Assembly: GCA_002361155.1 (NCBI GenBank)
Contig: DERZ01000056.1
Span: forward strand, 13,822 to 77,821
Length of the DNA stretch: 64,000 nucleotides
From: Porphyromonadaceae bacterium UBA3327
GTDB taxonomy: Bacteria > Bacteroidota > Bacteroidia > Bacteroidales > Muribaculaceae
Direction: 5' to 3'
The position numbers were made by a program, and so were the translations under genes. Positions 26,994 to 35,705 of this stretch are shown piece by piece (positions within the stretch are counted from its first letter, which is position 1; each line of letters opens with the position of its first letter). Under the pieces are notes generated by a model that worked only from the letters and a program-made list of their open reading frames with translations, was not told the DNA's origin and made no database searches.

Positions 26994-27762
26994 CGTCACT
27001 GGTTTGTCGGTTCAGATATGGATATTCCACATCCCACAGAAACAACGCCTGCGGAGGCATTGATGTTCCGGCGGCGCACCGGTCTTTTCGCTCTATGATT
27101 CTCCGGAAATCCTCCTGACTTATTTTGCCGCGTCCCACATCCACAAGAGTTCCGGTCACTGCGCGCACCATGTTGCGCAGAAAGCGGTCGGCGGAAATTG
27201 TGAAGACAGTACCGCGGATTCCGAAACCGTTGTGCCATTCGCTCCATTCGGAACGGTCGACACGGCAGATGTTGGTCCTGGTGTCGGAATGCAGCTTGGC
27301 GAACGAGGTGAAGTCATCGGTATCGATAAGAACCTTTGCCGCCTCGTTCATGGCCGCGACATCGAGTCCTGACGGAGAGAGCCATGACATCGAGGCGAGA
27401 AACGGGGATTTCCCGAACGTCACAAAATACTTGTATGTGCGTTTTGTGGCGTCGAACCGGGCGTGGGCATCCTCCGCCACCGGAATGATGTCGGCTATGG
27501 AGATTGCCGGTCCGCAAAGACGGTTTAGCGAGATTATCATACGTCTGCGGTCGCCGATATCCTCCGTGGTGTCGAAATGCGCGTACATCACCCGGGCGTT
27601 GACACCGGTGTCGGTGCGTCCGGCACCGGTCACCGGCACCGGACGGCGGAACACCGTGGCGAGCGCGTCCTCAAGGGTCTGCTGTACGCTCACTGCATTT
27701 GGCTGTGACTGCCATCCGTGGAACGGGGCACCGTCATAGCTGAGTTTAAGAAACCATCTCAT
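26980..27762 (-). CDS. truA: tRNA pseudouridine(38-40) synthase
   Basis: 260 residues from the ATG at 27762 (MRWFLKLSYDGAPFHGWQSQ is the family start; the open frame extends upstream without homology). The catalytic Asp is in GAGRTDTGVNARVMYAHFDT. The RTYKYFV and FLRNMVRAVTGTLVDVGRG motifs are also present. It modifies the anticodon stem-loop of many tRNAs. It sits 17 bases after speA and overlaps ligA. Confidence 0.95.
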   Translation of the reverse strand: MRWFLKLSYDGAPFHGWQSQPNAVSVQQTLEDALATVFRRPVPVTGAGRTDTGVNARVMYAHFDTTEDIGDRRRMIISLNRLCGPAISIADIIPVAEDAHARFDATKRTYKYFVTFGKSPFLASMSWLSPSGLDVAAMNEAAKVLIDTDDFTSFAKLHSDTRTNICRVDRSEWSEWHNGFGIRGTVFTISADRFLRNMVRAVTGTLVDVGRGKISQEDFRRIIERKDRCAAGTSMPPQALFLWDVEYPYLNRQTSDDGRN

Positions 27763-27779
27763 GCCAGTTTCTGTAAGCG

Positions 27780-29678
27780 TCAGTCGCGTTCGAGATAGGT
27801 GCTCCCGTAAAGACCCGAACGGTAGTTGTTGAGGAACTGGCGGCCTTCTTCGGCGGTGATGGCCCCGCGTTTCATGCATGCCGTCACCCACGATTCGAGG
27901 TTGCGCACGAGTTTCTTCGGGTTGTACTCCACATAGTCGAGCACGTCGGCCACAGATTCTCCGTCGATCACCTGGGCTATTTCGTAACCATCCTTTGTGA
28001 TGGCCACGTGGACGGCGTTTGTGTCGCCGAACAGATTGTGGAGGTCTCCGAGTATTTCCTGATATGCGCCGACAAGGAATATGCCGAGATAATATGGTTC
28101 ATTCGCCTTGAGGTCATGGACGTTCAGGCAATAGCTGCTACCCTGGGGAGCCACAAAATTGTCGATCTTGCCGTCGGAGTCGCAGGTTATGTCCTGAATG
28201 GTGCACTGGCGGGTGGGTTTCTCGTCGAGTCTCGTGATGGGTACTATGGGGAACATCTGGTCGATTCCCCATGAGTCGGGGAGACTCTGGAAAAGCGAGA
28301 AATTGCAGAAATACTTTTCGGGGAGCATCCGGGCGGCCCTGCGCAGTTCTTCAGGCGGGTGCTTCATGGAGCGTGTCATGTCGCGCACGTCGCGGGCCAC
28401 GCTCCAGAACAGCTTCTCGATCTGTGCCCGGGTGCGGAGGTCCAGGAGTCCGAGGCTGAATCTCTCGAGAGCCTCCTCGCGTATCTGCAGCGCGTCGTGC
28501 CAGTCTTCATAGACGCGCGACGGGTCGATCTTGTCCCAGATGTTGTAGAGTTCCACCGCGAGTTCGTGCGGATTTTCGCCGAGTTCCTCATCATCATGCC
28601 AGATGGGGAGCTGGGCTGTCTCGAGCACCTGGATTATGAGTACCGAATGGTGCGCGGCCAGAGAGCGGCCGCTCTCTGTGATGATGTGGGGATGGGGGAG
28701 GTTATTCTTCTCGCATACGTCCACCAGCGCCGACACCGAGTCGTTGACATACTCCTGGATCGAGTAGTTCATGGAGTTCTCGCCCGAGCTGGAGCGTGTT
28801 CCGTCGTAGTCGACGCCCAATCCGCCCCCTATGTCGACAAACTTGATGTTGAATCCCATCTTGCAGAGCTGGGCATAGAACTGCATCGCCTCGCGCAGCG
28901 CGTTCTTTATGCGGCGGATTTTGGTGATCTGGCTGCCGATGTGGAAATGGATGAGCTTCAGCCCTTCCTGCATCTTGTTCTTCTCCAGGAACGACAGCGC
29001 CTCAAGGAGTTCGCTGGAGTTGAGTCCGAATTTGCTGACGTCGCCGCCGCTCTCTTCCCATTTGCCTGATCCGGAGGAGGAGAGCTTGATGCGGATGCCC
29101 ACATTGGGGGTGATTCCGAGGCGTCTGGACACCTTGGATATCAGTTTGAGTTCATTGAGTTTCTCTACCACAAGGTATATGCGGCGTCCCATCTTCTGAG
29201 CCAGCAGGGCGAGTTCCACATAGTCCTCGTCCTTATAGCCGTTGCATACGATGATGGAGTTCTCGTGGGTATTGACAGCGAGGACCGCGTGGAGTTCAGG
29301 TTTTGAGCCTGCTTCCAGACCGATGTTGTACTTATTGCCGTGGCTTACAATCTCCTCCACCACAGGACGCATCTGGTTGACCTTGATGGGATAGACGATG
29401 AAGTTTTCCGAATTATAATCATATTCTTTGGCGGCTTTGCGGAAGCATTCGGAGATTTTCCTGATACGGTCGTCAAGGATGTCGGGGAACCTCAGCAACA
29501 GAGGTGTCTGCACGTCGCGGAGCTGCAGCTGGTCCATCACCTCCTTGATGTCGACCGGCTTGCAGTCCTCGCGGGGAGTGACCTGTACATGTCCTTTGTC
29601 GTTGATAGAAAAATATTTAAGTCCCCAACCGGAAATGTTGTACAATTCCGCGGAATCTTCAATTCGCCATTTTCTCAT
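27780..29678 (-). CDS. speA: Biosynthetic arginine decarboxylase
   Basis: 632 residues, fold III PLP decarboxylase. It converts arginine to agmatine, the first step of polyamine synthesis in Bacteroidales. N-terminal RKWRIEDSAELYNISGWGLK is the family start. The PLP lysine is in VYPIKVNQMRPVV (about residue 103). HIGSQI, DIGGGLGVDYDGT, ESGRSLAAHHSV and a C-terminal CDSDGKID region with a DGYEIAQVIDGE tail are visible. It lies downstream of argR, the ArgC-like gene and ssb, linking arginine control to polyamine output; shared transcription is inference. Confidence 0.95.
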   Translation of the reverse strand: MRKWRIEDSAELYNISGWGLKYFSINDKGHVQVTPREDCKPVDIKEVMDQLQLRDVQTPLLLRFPDILDDRIRKISECFRKAAKEYDYNSENFIVYPIKVNQMRPVVEEIVSHGNKYNIGLEAGSKPELHAVLAVNTHENSIIVCNGYKDEDYVELALLAQKMGRRIYLVVEKLNELKLISKVSRRLGITPNVGIRIKLSSSGSGKWEESGGDVSKFGLNSSELLEALSFLEKNKMQEGLKLIHFHIGSQITKIRRIKNALREAMQFYAQLCKMGFNIKFVDIGGGLGVDYDGTRSSSGENSMNYSIQEYVNDSVSALVDVCEKNNLPHPHIITESGRSLAAHHSVLIIQVLETAQLPIWHDDEELGENPHELAVELYNIWDKIDPSRVYEDWHDALQIREEALERFSLGLLDLRTRAQIEKLFWSVARDVRDMTRSMKHPPEELRRAARMLPEKYFCNFSLFQSLPDSWGIDQMFPIVPITRLDEKPTRQCTIQDITCDSDGKIDNFVAPQGSSYCLNVHDLKANEPYYLGIFLVGAYQEILGDLHNLFGDTNAVHVAITKDGYEIAQVIDGESVADVLDYVEYNPKKLVRNLESWVTACMKRGAITAEEGRQFLNNYRSGLYGSTYLERD

Positions 29679-29737
29679 TTCTTTCTTCTATGTTTTTTTG
29701 CGCGTGATGGGCCTGTCCGTCTGTAGGGAAGGCCCGC

Positions 29738-30085
29738 TTATTTAACAGTGTTGTCGGGATTGTCGGCACGTCGGCCGAGAAGCTCGACTTTGTCTACAAT
29801 AATCTCAGTGATGCGACGGCGTACCTGCATCTTGTCCGTATACTCGCGGCTCTTGATCCGCCCCTCCACATAGAGTCGTGTCCCCTTGCGGATGTAGTTC
29901 TCGGCAAGACGTGCGTTCGGGCCTCCCATCACAAGCCTGTGCCATTCGGTGATCTCGGTGGTGGAATTGGCGTAACGGTCATTGGTGGCCAGCGACATGA
30001 ACGCTATGGGACGGTCAGGTTCCGGGTATCTTATCTCCGGGTCAGCACCGACATGTCCTAAAAGAATGACTTTATTTACCGACAT
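29738..30085 (-). CDS. ssb: Short single-stranded DNA-binding protein
   Basis: 115 residues, single OB fold of the SSB family: MSVNKVILLGHVGADPEIRY, ATNDRY, TEWHRLVMGGPNARLAENYI, KGTRLYVEGRIKSREYTD, ITEIIVDKVELLGRR. The protein stops at NPDNTVK right after the OB fold. It lacks the disordered linker and the acidic DDDIPF-type tip that SSBs use to recruit repair and replication partners. It is therefore probably a second SSB rather than the main replication protein. It is 42 bases after the ArgC-like gene. Confidence 0.9.
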   Translation of the reverse strand: MSVNKVILLGHVGADPEIRYPEPDRPIAFMSLATNDRYANSTTEITEWHRLVMGGPNARLAENYIRKGTRLYVEGRIKSREYTDKMQVRRRITEIIVDKVELLGRRADNPDNTVK

Positions 30086-30127
30086 GGGTCTGGATGGTTA
30101 AACGTTGTGGATGGAATCCGGAATGTC

Positions 30128-31111
30128 TCAACAGCTTTCTATCGGGGTGAAATCGATGGCCTTTAGCGCGAGTCCGGTTTTCTCATGCAGACCGCACAGC
30201 AGGTTCATTACATGGACCGCCTCGCCCGAGGCACCGCGCAGCCGACAGTCGGCCACGCATCCGAGCCGCATAGTGGATTCGTCGGGTTTCTCCACAGATA
30301 CAATGCATTTGTCGGTTCCGGCCACTTCTGAGACCCCCGGCATCTTGTCCACGGCGAACGAGAAGTTGTGGTCGTCGTAGATTTCGTAGATTTCGAGAAG
30401 GTGTTCGGAATTTACCGTGCAGTTGAATACTGAGGTCATCTGCGCGCTTCTCCGTGTGGGCGATTTTTCTGTGCGTATCGATATACGGCCGTCGTAGCTC
30501 TTCTGGATTTCCGCGATGACCCCGTTGATTTCCTCCTCGACCTCTCTGATATCGGTCTGGGATATGATTTCTTCAGGTGCCGAGAAGAGCAGTTCAATAT
30601 CTCCTTTCAGAAGCATATTGAGAGCCAAAGGGTAGAGCGCCACCAACGCCATCGACGCGAAAGCGGAGGGGAGGAACGCGTTTGCCGCGCCGCGCACGAG
30701 CTGCTTGCGGTTGATTTCAGGCAACGCGTAGACGCCGACGGTCGTGTCGGCTGTCGCCACGCCTTCATTTTTGGAGAGCGGGGCATAACAGGCGTGGCCA
30801 TCGCTGTCAAGCGGAGCGTTGAAGCAGATTATCTTCGTGTCGGAACCTGCGGTTTCTCGGAGACGGGCAAAGTCGTCAGCTCCGATCGCCGGACCGCATA
30901 CGAATATCACATCGCATTTCCCGGGGCTGAATGAGGCGGAGAAAGATGGCAGCCTCTCTCCGATCAGTCCGTGATGATGACTGGATATCTGCCTTCCGTC
31001 CAGTCCGGAGGCCTGGACGGCGATGATTTCCACATCGGGGTGTCCCGTAAGAATGCGGATAAGTTCCCCGGCGTCGAGGTCGGATCCTCCGATTATTGCA
31101 GTTCGTATCAT
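30128..31111 (-). CDS. ArgC-like protein lacking catalytic residues (Asd/ArgC fold)
   Basis: 327 residues, clearly related to Bacteroidales N-acetyl-gamma-glutamyl-phosphate reductase: N-terminal Rossmann start IRTAIIGGSDLDAGELIRIL, GVYALPEINRKQLVRG, and C-terminal GASGEAVHVMNLLCGLHEKT. The active-site motif, normally NPGCYPT/NPGCFAT, reads NAFLPSAFAS here, so the nucleophilic Cys is Ala. The catalytic His region (HQHVPEI in relatives) reads QTDIREV, so the His appears to be Asp. The glycine-rich nucleotide loop (normally GxxGYxGxEL) is altered to GGSDLDAGEL. The frame is intact, so it is a maintained pseudoenzyme or one with a new function rather than a wreck. It starts 10 bases after argR; a sensory or regulatory role in arginine control is speculation. 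Confidence 0.8.
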   Translation of the reverse strand: MIRTAIIGGSDLDAGELIRILTGHPDVEIIAVQASGLDGRQISSHHHGLIGERLPSFSASFSPGKCDVIFVCGPAIGADDFARLRETAGSDTKIICFNAPLDSDGHACYAPLSKNEGVATADTTVGVYALPEINRKQLVRGAANAFLPSAFASMALVALYPLALNMLLKGDIELLFSAPEEIISQTDIREVEEEINGVIAEIQKSYDGRISIRTEKSPTRRSAQMTSVFNCTVNSEHLLEIYEIYDDHNFSFAVDKMPGVSEVAGTDKCIVSVEKPDESTMRLGCVADCRLRGASGEAVHVMNLLCGLHEKTGLALKAIDFTPIESC

Positions 31112-31121
31112 TCTATATTAT

Positions 31122-31625
31122 TTAGTGATGGTGTCCGTGGCCATGGTGGTCGAGGGGGAGGAAATGCGAAAGCACCTCGCGCGCCTCTTCATGGGTAACG
31201 TCTTCACGCAGCACGGCGAAGACCGTGTCGCTGCCCGGAATGGTGCCGAGGATCTCGGGACAGCGGCTCATGTCGATATCGTAGGCGATGCCGGCGGCAT
31301 AGCCGTTGCGGGTCTTGATCACCGCGAGATTGCCCGAGAATGTCAGGGAGAGGAATCCACTCGAATAGTTGGCCTTCAGGTGAATCTGTCCTTTCGAGAG
31401 AAGTTTGTCCTTGAGGGAGTTGCTGTCGGGCAACATGTACATGTAGGTGCCTCTGTCTGTGGGCACTTTGGTGGTGCGCAACATCTTGAGGTCGCGCGAC
31501 AGGGTGGCTTGTGTCACATTGTAGCCATGTTCGGCGAGAATGCCAGCGAGTTCTTCCTGGCTTCCGATACACTGGTTCTTGATGAGTTCTACCATTAACT
31601 CAACTCGTTGCTTGCGATTTTTCAT
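31122..31625 (-). CDS. argR: Arginine repressor
   Basis: 167 residues. N-terminal winged helix with the recognition-helix motif NVTQATLSRDLKMLR; C-terminal arginine-binding hexamerisation domain with GYAAGIAYDIDM and GTIPGSDTVFAVLRE (usually GTIAGDDT). The last nine residues, DHHGHGHHH, are an unusual His-rich tail that could bind zinc or nickel. ArgR controls arginine biosynthesis and often itself. A 14-base palindrome at 31664-31677 resembles an ARG box. Confidence 0.93.
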   Translation of the reverse strand: MKNRKQRVELMVELIKNQCIGSQEELAGILAEHGYNVTQATLSRDLKMLRTTKVPTDRGTYMYMLPDSNSLKDKLLSKGQIHLKANYSSGFLSLTFSGNLAVIKTRNGYAAGIAYDIDMSRCPEILGTIPGSDTVFAVLREDVTHEEAREVLSHFLPLDHHGHGHHH

Positions 31626-31663
31626 CGGTCTGAATGTAAGTTTGAAATTAATTAATATGTAAG

Positions 31664-31677
31664 TAGAATGAATTCTA
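31664..31677. promoter_or_regulatory. Candidate ARG box upstream of argR
   Basis: TAGAATGAATTCTA has perfect 6-base arms around GA and is AT-rich like known ARG boxes (TGAAT...ATTCA type). It sits 39 bases before the argR ATG, in the right place for autoregulation. The Bacteroidota ArgR consensus is not certain to me. Confidence 0.35.
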
Positions 31678-31706
31678 ATGAGTGGGTCTGAATTCGGGTA
31701 CCTTAT

Positions 31707-32324
31707 CTAAATCTGATCTTCCGCACTGTCCGGCTGCGATTCGAGGCGTTCGATCTCAGCTTTGATTCTTGCGGCCTCTTCATAGTTTTCAGCTTCGGCG
31801 GCGCGCTGCATGGCGCTCCTGAGGTCATCGATCCGTGCCGACGCCGGTTTCGGACTCCGTCCGGGTTTCATGTCGGCGCCTCTGTTCCTCACAGTTTTTG
31901 GCTGTGTGTTGTGCGAGTCGGGTTCAAAACCTGCCTCGTCGAGCACCTGCCTTGTGGTATATATCGGTGCATTGACGCGGATGGCGAGGGCTATCGCGTC
32001 GCTGCTCCGCGAGTCGATCACGTGCATTCCCTTGCTGTCGTGCATCAAAAGTTCTGCGGCGAACACTCCGTTAGGGAGCTTGCTTATGTTTACTTCCAGG
32101 AGCGTCACTCCGAATTCATCGAGTATGTTGGCCATCAGATCGTGGGTGAGCGGCCGCGGTGTGACTACCTCTTGCAGCTTGCATTCAATGGACTGGGCTT
32201 CCGGATAGCCGATTATTATCGGAATCCTCCGCGTGCCTCCCGCTTCCTGAAGAATCACTGCGTAGACGCCCGATTCTATCTGGTTGTAGGTTATTCCTAT
32301 CAGTTCGAGTCTACATTTATCCAT
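31707..32324 (-). CDS. Bifunctional nuclease (DUF151) with UVR motif
   Basis: 205 residues. The N-terminal BFN/DUF151 domain (residues 1-~130) shows ELIGITYNQIESGVYAVIL, IPIIIGYPEAQSIE and RSSDAIALAIRVNAPIY. A basic linker follows, then a C-terminal UvrB/UvrC-type motif (LRSAMQRAAEAENYEEAARI, about 170-190). BFN proteins have reported DNase/RNase activity in plants and appear as DUF151-UVR fusions in Bacteroidota. The start overlaps the mnmA stop by 8 bases. Confidence 0.92.
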   Translation of the reverse strand: MDKCRLELIGITYNQIESGVYAVILQEAGGTRRIPIIIGYPEAQSIECKLQEVVTPRPLTHDLMANILDEFGVTLLEVNISKLPNGVFAAELLMHDSKGMHVIDSRSSDAIALAIRVNAPIYTTRQVLDEAGFEPDSHNTQPKTVRNRGADMKPGRSPKPASARIDDLRSAMQRAAEAENYEEAARIKAEIERLESQPDSAEDQI

Positions 32325-33447
32325 GGTTTTCTTCTGATTTTTTTGTTGGAGAAAGGGATCCGGCCCGATGCCGTTTCGGGACCGGCACGGAAATCATGCT
32401 CGATCCGAGACAGATACAGCAATCGGGGGTATATATGACGGCGTATTGGCCCGGGGCTATTCCCTGCACGTCACTGTCGCTGTGCAGCGTAAGGGAATCC
32501 TCGCTTTCGCGCGTGAGAGTGCCGGTGAGGAACTGCGGCGTGTGGCGCGTCTTGAACGCCACCTTTATCGCGGTTTCTCCGGAGCGGAAAGGATCTTCCG
32601 TGATCCAGTTTATCTGTTCGAGCGGAATCTCGCGTCCATATTGCCGTCGTGTGTCATAGCCGTTGGAGACGTACACAACATTGTCGCGCACGTTCTTGCG
32701 AACCACGAACCATGGACCTCCGCTCATTCCGAGACCTTTGCGCTGTCCTATGGTGTGGAACCAGTAACCGCGGTGTTCGCCGACTTTCTTACCTGTTTCT
32801 ATCTCGATCACCGGTCCCGGACGTGTGCCGAGATGGCGCTCGATGAAGTCGTTGTAGTTGATCTTGCCTAAGAAGCAGATGCCCTGCGAGTCCTTGCGGC
32901 GCGCATTTGGGAGCGCCACCTCTTCGGCGATGCGGCGTACCTCGCTCTTGGGTAGCCGGCCGAGCGGGAAGATAAGATGGCGGAGCTGGTCGTAGGATAT
33001 CCTTGCGAGGAAGTCGGTCTGGTCCTTCACCGGATCGGCGGCGGTGCCGAGCCACAGTTTACCGTCCTTCTCCACCACCGAGGCATAGTGTCCTGTGGCG
33101 GTGGAATCGAAGTCCTTGCCCCAGCGCTCCTCAAAATAGCCGAATTTCACCAGCTTGTTGCACATCATGTCGGGATGGGGGGTGAGGCCTTCCCTGACGG
33201 TGCGCAGCGTGTAGGCCATCACACTGTCCCAGTATTCCTCATGGAGAGACACCACGCGGAAGGGAAGGCCATACCGGCGTGCTATAAGGGTGCACATCTC
33301 GATATCCTCCTCCGCTGAACAGTCTCCCTCATCCGTGTCATTGCCGATGCGGATGTAGAACAGATGCAGATCGTGCCCCTCGCGGTGAAGAAGCTCGACC
33401 GCCACGGCGCTGTCAACGCCTCCCGATATCAGTACTGCGATCTTCAT
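32317..33447 (-). CDS. mnmA: tRNA 2-thiouridylase
   Basis: 376 residues. PP-loop ATPase motif SGGVDSAVA (8-16). Catalytic cysteines Cys96 (MMCNKLVKFG) and Cys191 (SQGICFLG). WFHTIGQRKGLGMSGGPWFV and the C-terminal beta-barrel are also recognised. It puts sulfur on U34 of Lys, Glu and Gln tRNAs. The C-terminal tail (RAGSLSPTKKSEENHG) after the barrel is non-conserved. It overlaps the bifunctional nuclease gene and is 3 bases from the doxX-like gene, so the three are tightly coupled. Confidence 0.95.
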   Translation of the reverse strand: MKIAVLISGGVDSAVAVELLHREGHDLHLFYIRIGNDTDEGDCSAEEDIEMCTLIARRYGLPFRVVSLHEEYWDSVMAYTLRTVREGLTPHPDMMCNKLVKFGYFEERWGKDFDSTATGHYASVVEKDGKLWLGTAADPVKDQTDFLARISYDQLRHLIFPLGRLPKSEVRRIAEEVALPNARRKDSQGICFLGKINYNDFIERHLGTRPGPVIEIETGKKVGEHRGYWFHTIGQRKGLGMSGGPWFVVRKNVRDNVVYVSNGYDTRRQYGREIPLEQINWITEDPFRSGETAIKVAFKTRHTPQFLTGTLTRESEDSLTLHSDSDVQGIAPGQYAVIYTPDCCICLGSSMISVPVPKRHRAGSLSPTKKSEENHG

Positions 33448-33450
33448 CTG

Positions 33451-33945
33451 TCACACTTCTTCAAGTTCATCCTCCTCGTTCTGGTCATCATGGTGTATGA
33501 AGTGGAGGGAAAGGAAATAATCGAACGATATTTTCCCGGGACCTACAAGCAGAATGAAAAAGTAGATGCCGAGAAAGAACATGGGGATATAGCAGGGCTG
33601 GTTCCATGTCATTTCGTATGCCGGCACTGACGACGATGTCAGTGTATGGATTTCGGCGAGTGTCATTAAAATGAAAGGAGGCACGACCATCAGCCTGGTC
33701 AGGAAGCCCACCATGATGAAGAAGGAGCATGCTATCTCTATCACGATGGCCGTGACAAGCGTCACCTCCGGCCCCATGCCCGGGAACGCGGGTATCATCC
33801 GCGCCATTTCGTCCAGATGCATGATCTGACGCAATGCGAACTGTATCAGCATCACCCCCACGAACATCCTGAGGAACATGCGTCCAAGATGGGTATAGGA
33901 GTATCCGGTTGTCCTTATATATAATGTCTTGAATATATTGGTCAT
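33451..33945 (-). CDS. DoxX family membrane protein
   Basis: 164 residues, four predicted membrane helices. It has the DoxX-like pattern: GRMFLRMFVGVMLIQFALRQ near the start, FPGMGPEVTLVTAIVIEIACSFFIMVGFLTRL in the middle and GIYFFILLVGPGKISFDYFL near the end. A charged tail (HHDDQNEEDELEEV) faces the cytoplasm or periplasm. DoxX proteins are often linked to redox or thiol stress, but no specific role can be read here. It is 3 bases from mnmA and 59 from the DUF5106 gene. Confidence 0.88.
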   Translation of the reverse strand: MTNIFKTLYIRTTGYSYTHLGRMFLRMFVGVMLIQFALRQIMHLDEMARMIPAFPGMGPEVTLVTAIVIEIACSFFIMVGFLTRLMVVPPFILMTLAEIHTLTSSSVPAYEMTWNQPCYIPMFFLGIYFFILLVGPGKISFDYFLSLHFIHHDDQNEEDELEEV

Positions 33946-34004
33946 CTCGTTTTATTCTTAACTTTCTCTTTATAACTGACTTTCGCCTTTATTATCAAAT
34001 ATTA

Positions 34005-34946
34005 TCAAATTTTCTCTTTCTCCGTGACTTTTGCCTTGATGATTGACATCGCCGTGGTGACGGGGATATTTTTCGCCGCAATCTTTCCTTCCTCGTCAAT
34101 TACGTAAATCGAGGGTGTGGATCGGAGATCCATAAGATCGTCGATCTCCTCATTTGCGCCTGTGTGCCATTTGGTCGGGAATCCGGAAAGTTTCTCTTCC
34201 CAGCCTTCATTCTTGTTGGTAATAATGAAGAGGACATTGACTTGGCCACGGTCCACAAGTTCGCTGAATTCCACGTCGGTCTCCATCTTCAGTTTCGCAA
34301 AGCGGCAGTCGTCGCAGTCCGGATCGCCGAACTCAATGACGGTGAGCACTCCGTCGGGACGGTAATGGGCGGTGGTGCCGGAGGGGAGTGTGTAGTCGAA
34401 CTCGGCAGGCTTTCCTCCGGTCATTGAATTGCGCAGCAGGTCGGCATGCCTCCGGTAGCGCAGAGTGCGCTCTTTTTTAATCTTCTTGGTTTTAAGGAGA
34501 TTGTCGATGAATTTCAGATAGAGTTCATCGCTCCAGTATTGCGCTCTCGGGCCATAGAGTTTCTCCTCCGCGGCCTTTGTGAACTGTAGGGAGAGCGTCG
34601 GGTTCGCAACAAGGGATTGCAGGAGATTGTCGATGGTTTTTACAATAGCATCACTGTCGGACCATCGTGTGAGTTCCACGAAGACACCCATCGCATGGTT
34701 AAGAGCGTTCTGGTCCACCGACTGCCTGTTTCCGATGTCCAGGCCGTCCCAGAATCTTTCGGCAACCCATGTGGATTTTTCCTGAAGCGTGCCCAAGGAA
34801 TCTGGCGCCACAGGATACTCGAACAGAGGCTCTATCACTATCGGTGCGGGCTCGCTGTCTGCGGTCGCCGTATCCTGTGCATGCAGATGGACAGAAACAG
34901 GGAAAATAAGTGCCGCGGTGAGCAAGGTTGTTTTTATGATGTTCAT
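34005..34946 (-). CDS. DUF5106 thioredoxin-fold secreted protein
   Basis: 313 residues from the ATG at 34946, which opens a signal peptide (MNIIKTTLLTAALIFPVSVH); an upstream extension of the frame lacks homology. The N-terminal half is the helical DUF5106 domain. The C-terminal half is thioredoxin-like, with a CxxC in DPDCDDCRFAK (Cys ~210 and ~213) and STPSIYVIDEEGKI, the cis-Pro region. Probably a periplasmic thiol-disulfide protein; whether it oxidises or reduces is not known. Confidence 0.85.
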   Translation of the reverse strand: MNIIKTTLLTAALIFPVSVHLHAQDTATADSEPAPIVIEPLFEYPVAPDSLGTLQEKSTWVAERFWDGLDIGNRQSVDQNALNHAMGVFVELTRWSDSDAIVKTIDNLLQSLVANPTLSLQFTKAAEEKLYGPRAQYWSDELYLKFIDNLLKTKKIKKERTLRYRRHADLLRNSMTGGKPAEFDYTLPSGTTAHYRPDGVLTVIEFGDPDCDDCRFAKLKMETDVEFSELVDRGQVNVLFIITNKNEGWEEKLSGFPTKWHTGANEEIDDLMDLRSTPSIYVIDEEGKIAAKNIPVTTAMSIIKAKVTEKEKI

Positions 34947-35001
34947 TTTTCCTTCGGATGTATGGGTTTTGTTGTAAGCCGGATGTAAGTCTGCCGTCGG
35001 C

Positions 35002-35694
35002 TTATTCCCGGATATATTTTTCGATGGCGCGGGTCCATGCCCTGTAGCCGGCTCCATTCAGATGAAGACCGTCGTTGGTATACTCTTTCTTGAGTTTGCC
35101 GTCGGCGCCGGCAAGCGTCGGCCAGAGGTCGATGTATTCGGCTCCGTTCCCCGCTGCGATCTCTTTGATCCTGACATTGAAATCCCTGATGGTTTTCTCT
35201 TTGCCGAAGAGACCTTTATAGCGTCGGTAATCGTTGTCTATAGGCATTACCGACTGGATGTAGAGGCGCGTGTCGGGTGACTGTTCGCGGATTTTCTTTA
35301 CAAGCCGCGCATAGCGCTCTGCGAGCGTGGCGACGCTGTGTCCGTGCGACACGTCGTTGATGCCGATAAGCAGGAATATTTTAGCCGGATGTCCGGCGGT
35401 GACCTGACCCAGGCGTTTCTCGACACCGGTGATCACGTCCGAGGATATGCCGCGGTTTTTTATGTTGTGTATTCCGAACAGCTCGCTGAATTCCCCGCCG
35501 TCGGTAATGGAATTTCCGAGCATCACAATGTCTTCTCCGCGTATGGGGAGGATTTCGAAAAGACTGGACTTACGGTCCCAGTATTCGTCGGCCATTGCCT
35601 GGAGCAGCGGCATGCCCGTGCAGAGCAGAATGGCGGCCGCGGCGGCTCGGGCGGCTTTTCCTGGATAGAGGATATGTCGTTTTGTATGATTCAT
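35002..35694 (-). CDS. SGNH/GDSL-type esterase
   Basis: 230 residues with an N-terminal hydrophobic signal (RAAAAAILLCTGMPLLQAMA). SGNH blocks: Ser62 in VMLGNSITDGGEF, Gly and Asn in GIHNIKNRGISSD and LLIGINDVSHG, and Asp-x-x-His in NDGLHLNGAGY near residue 211. Such periplasmic esterases or lipases often deacetylate glycans. It is encoded 11 bases after a GlcNAc-kinase-like gene, which suggests amino-sugar or peptidoglycan-fragment processing; the substrate is inferred only. Confidence 0.9.
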   Translation of the reverse strand: MNHTKRHILYPGKAARAAAAAILLCTGMPLLQAMADEYWDRKSSLFEILPIRGEDIVMLGNSITDGGEFSELFGIHNIKNRGISSDVITGVEKRLGQVTAGHPAKIFLLIGINDVSHGHSVATLAERYARLVKKIREQSPDTRLYIQSVMPIDNDYRRYKGLFGKEKTIRDFNVRIKEIAAGNGAEYIDLWPTLAGADGKLKKEYTNDGLHLNGAGYRAWTRAIEKYIRE

Positions 35695-35705
35695 GGTGAC
35701 GGTGG

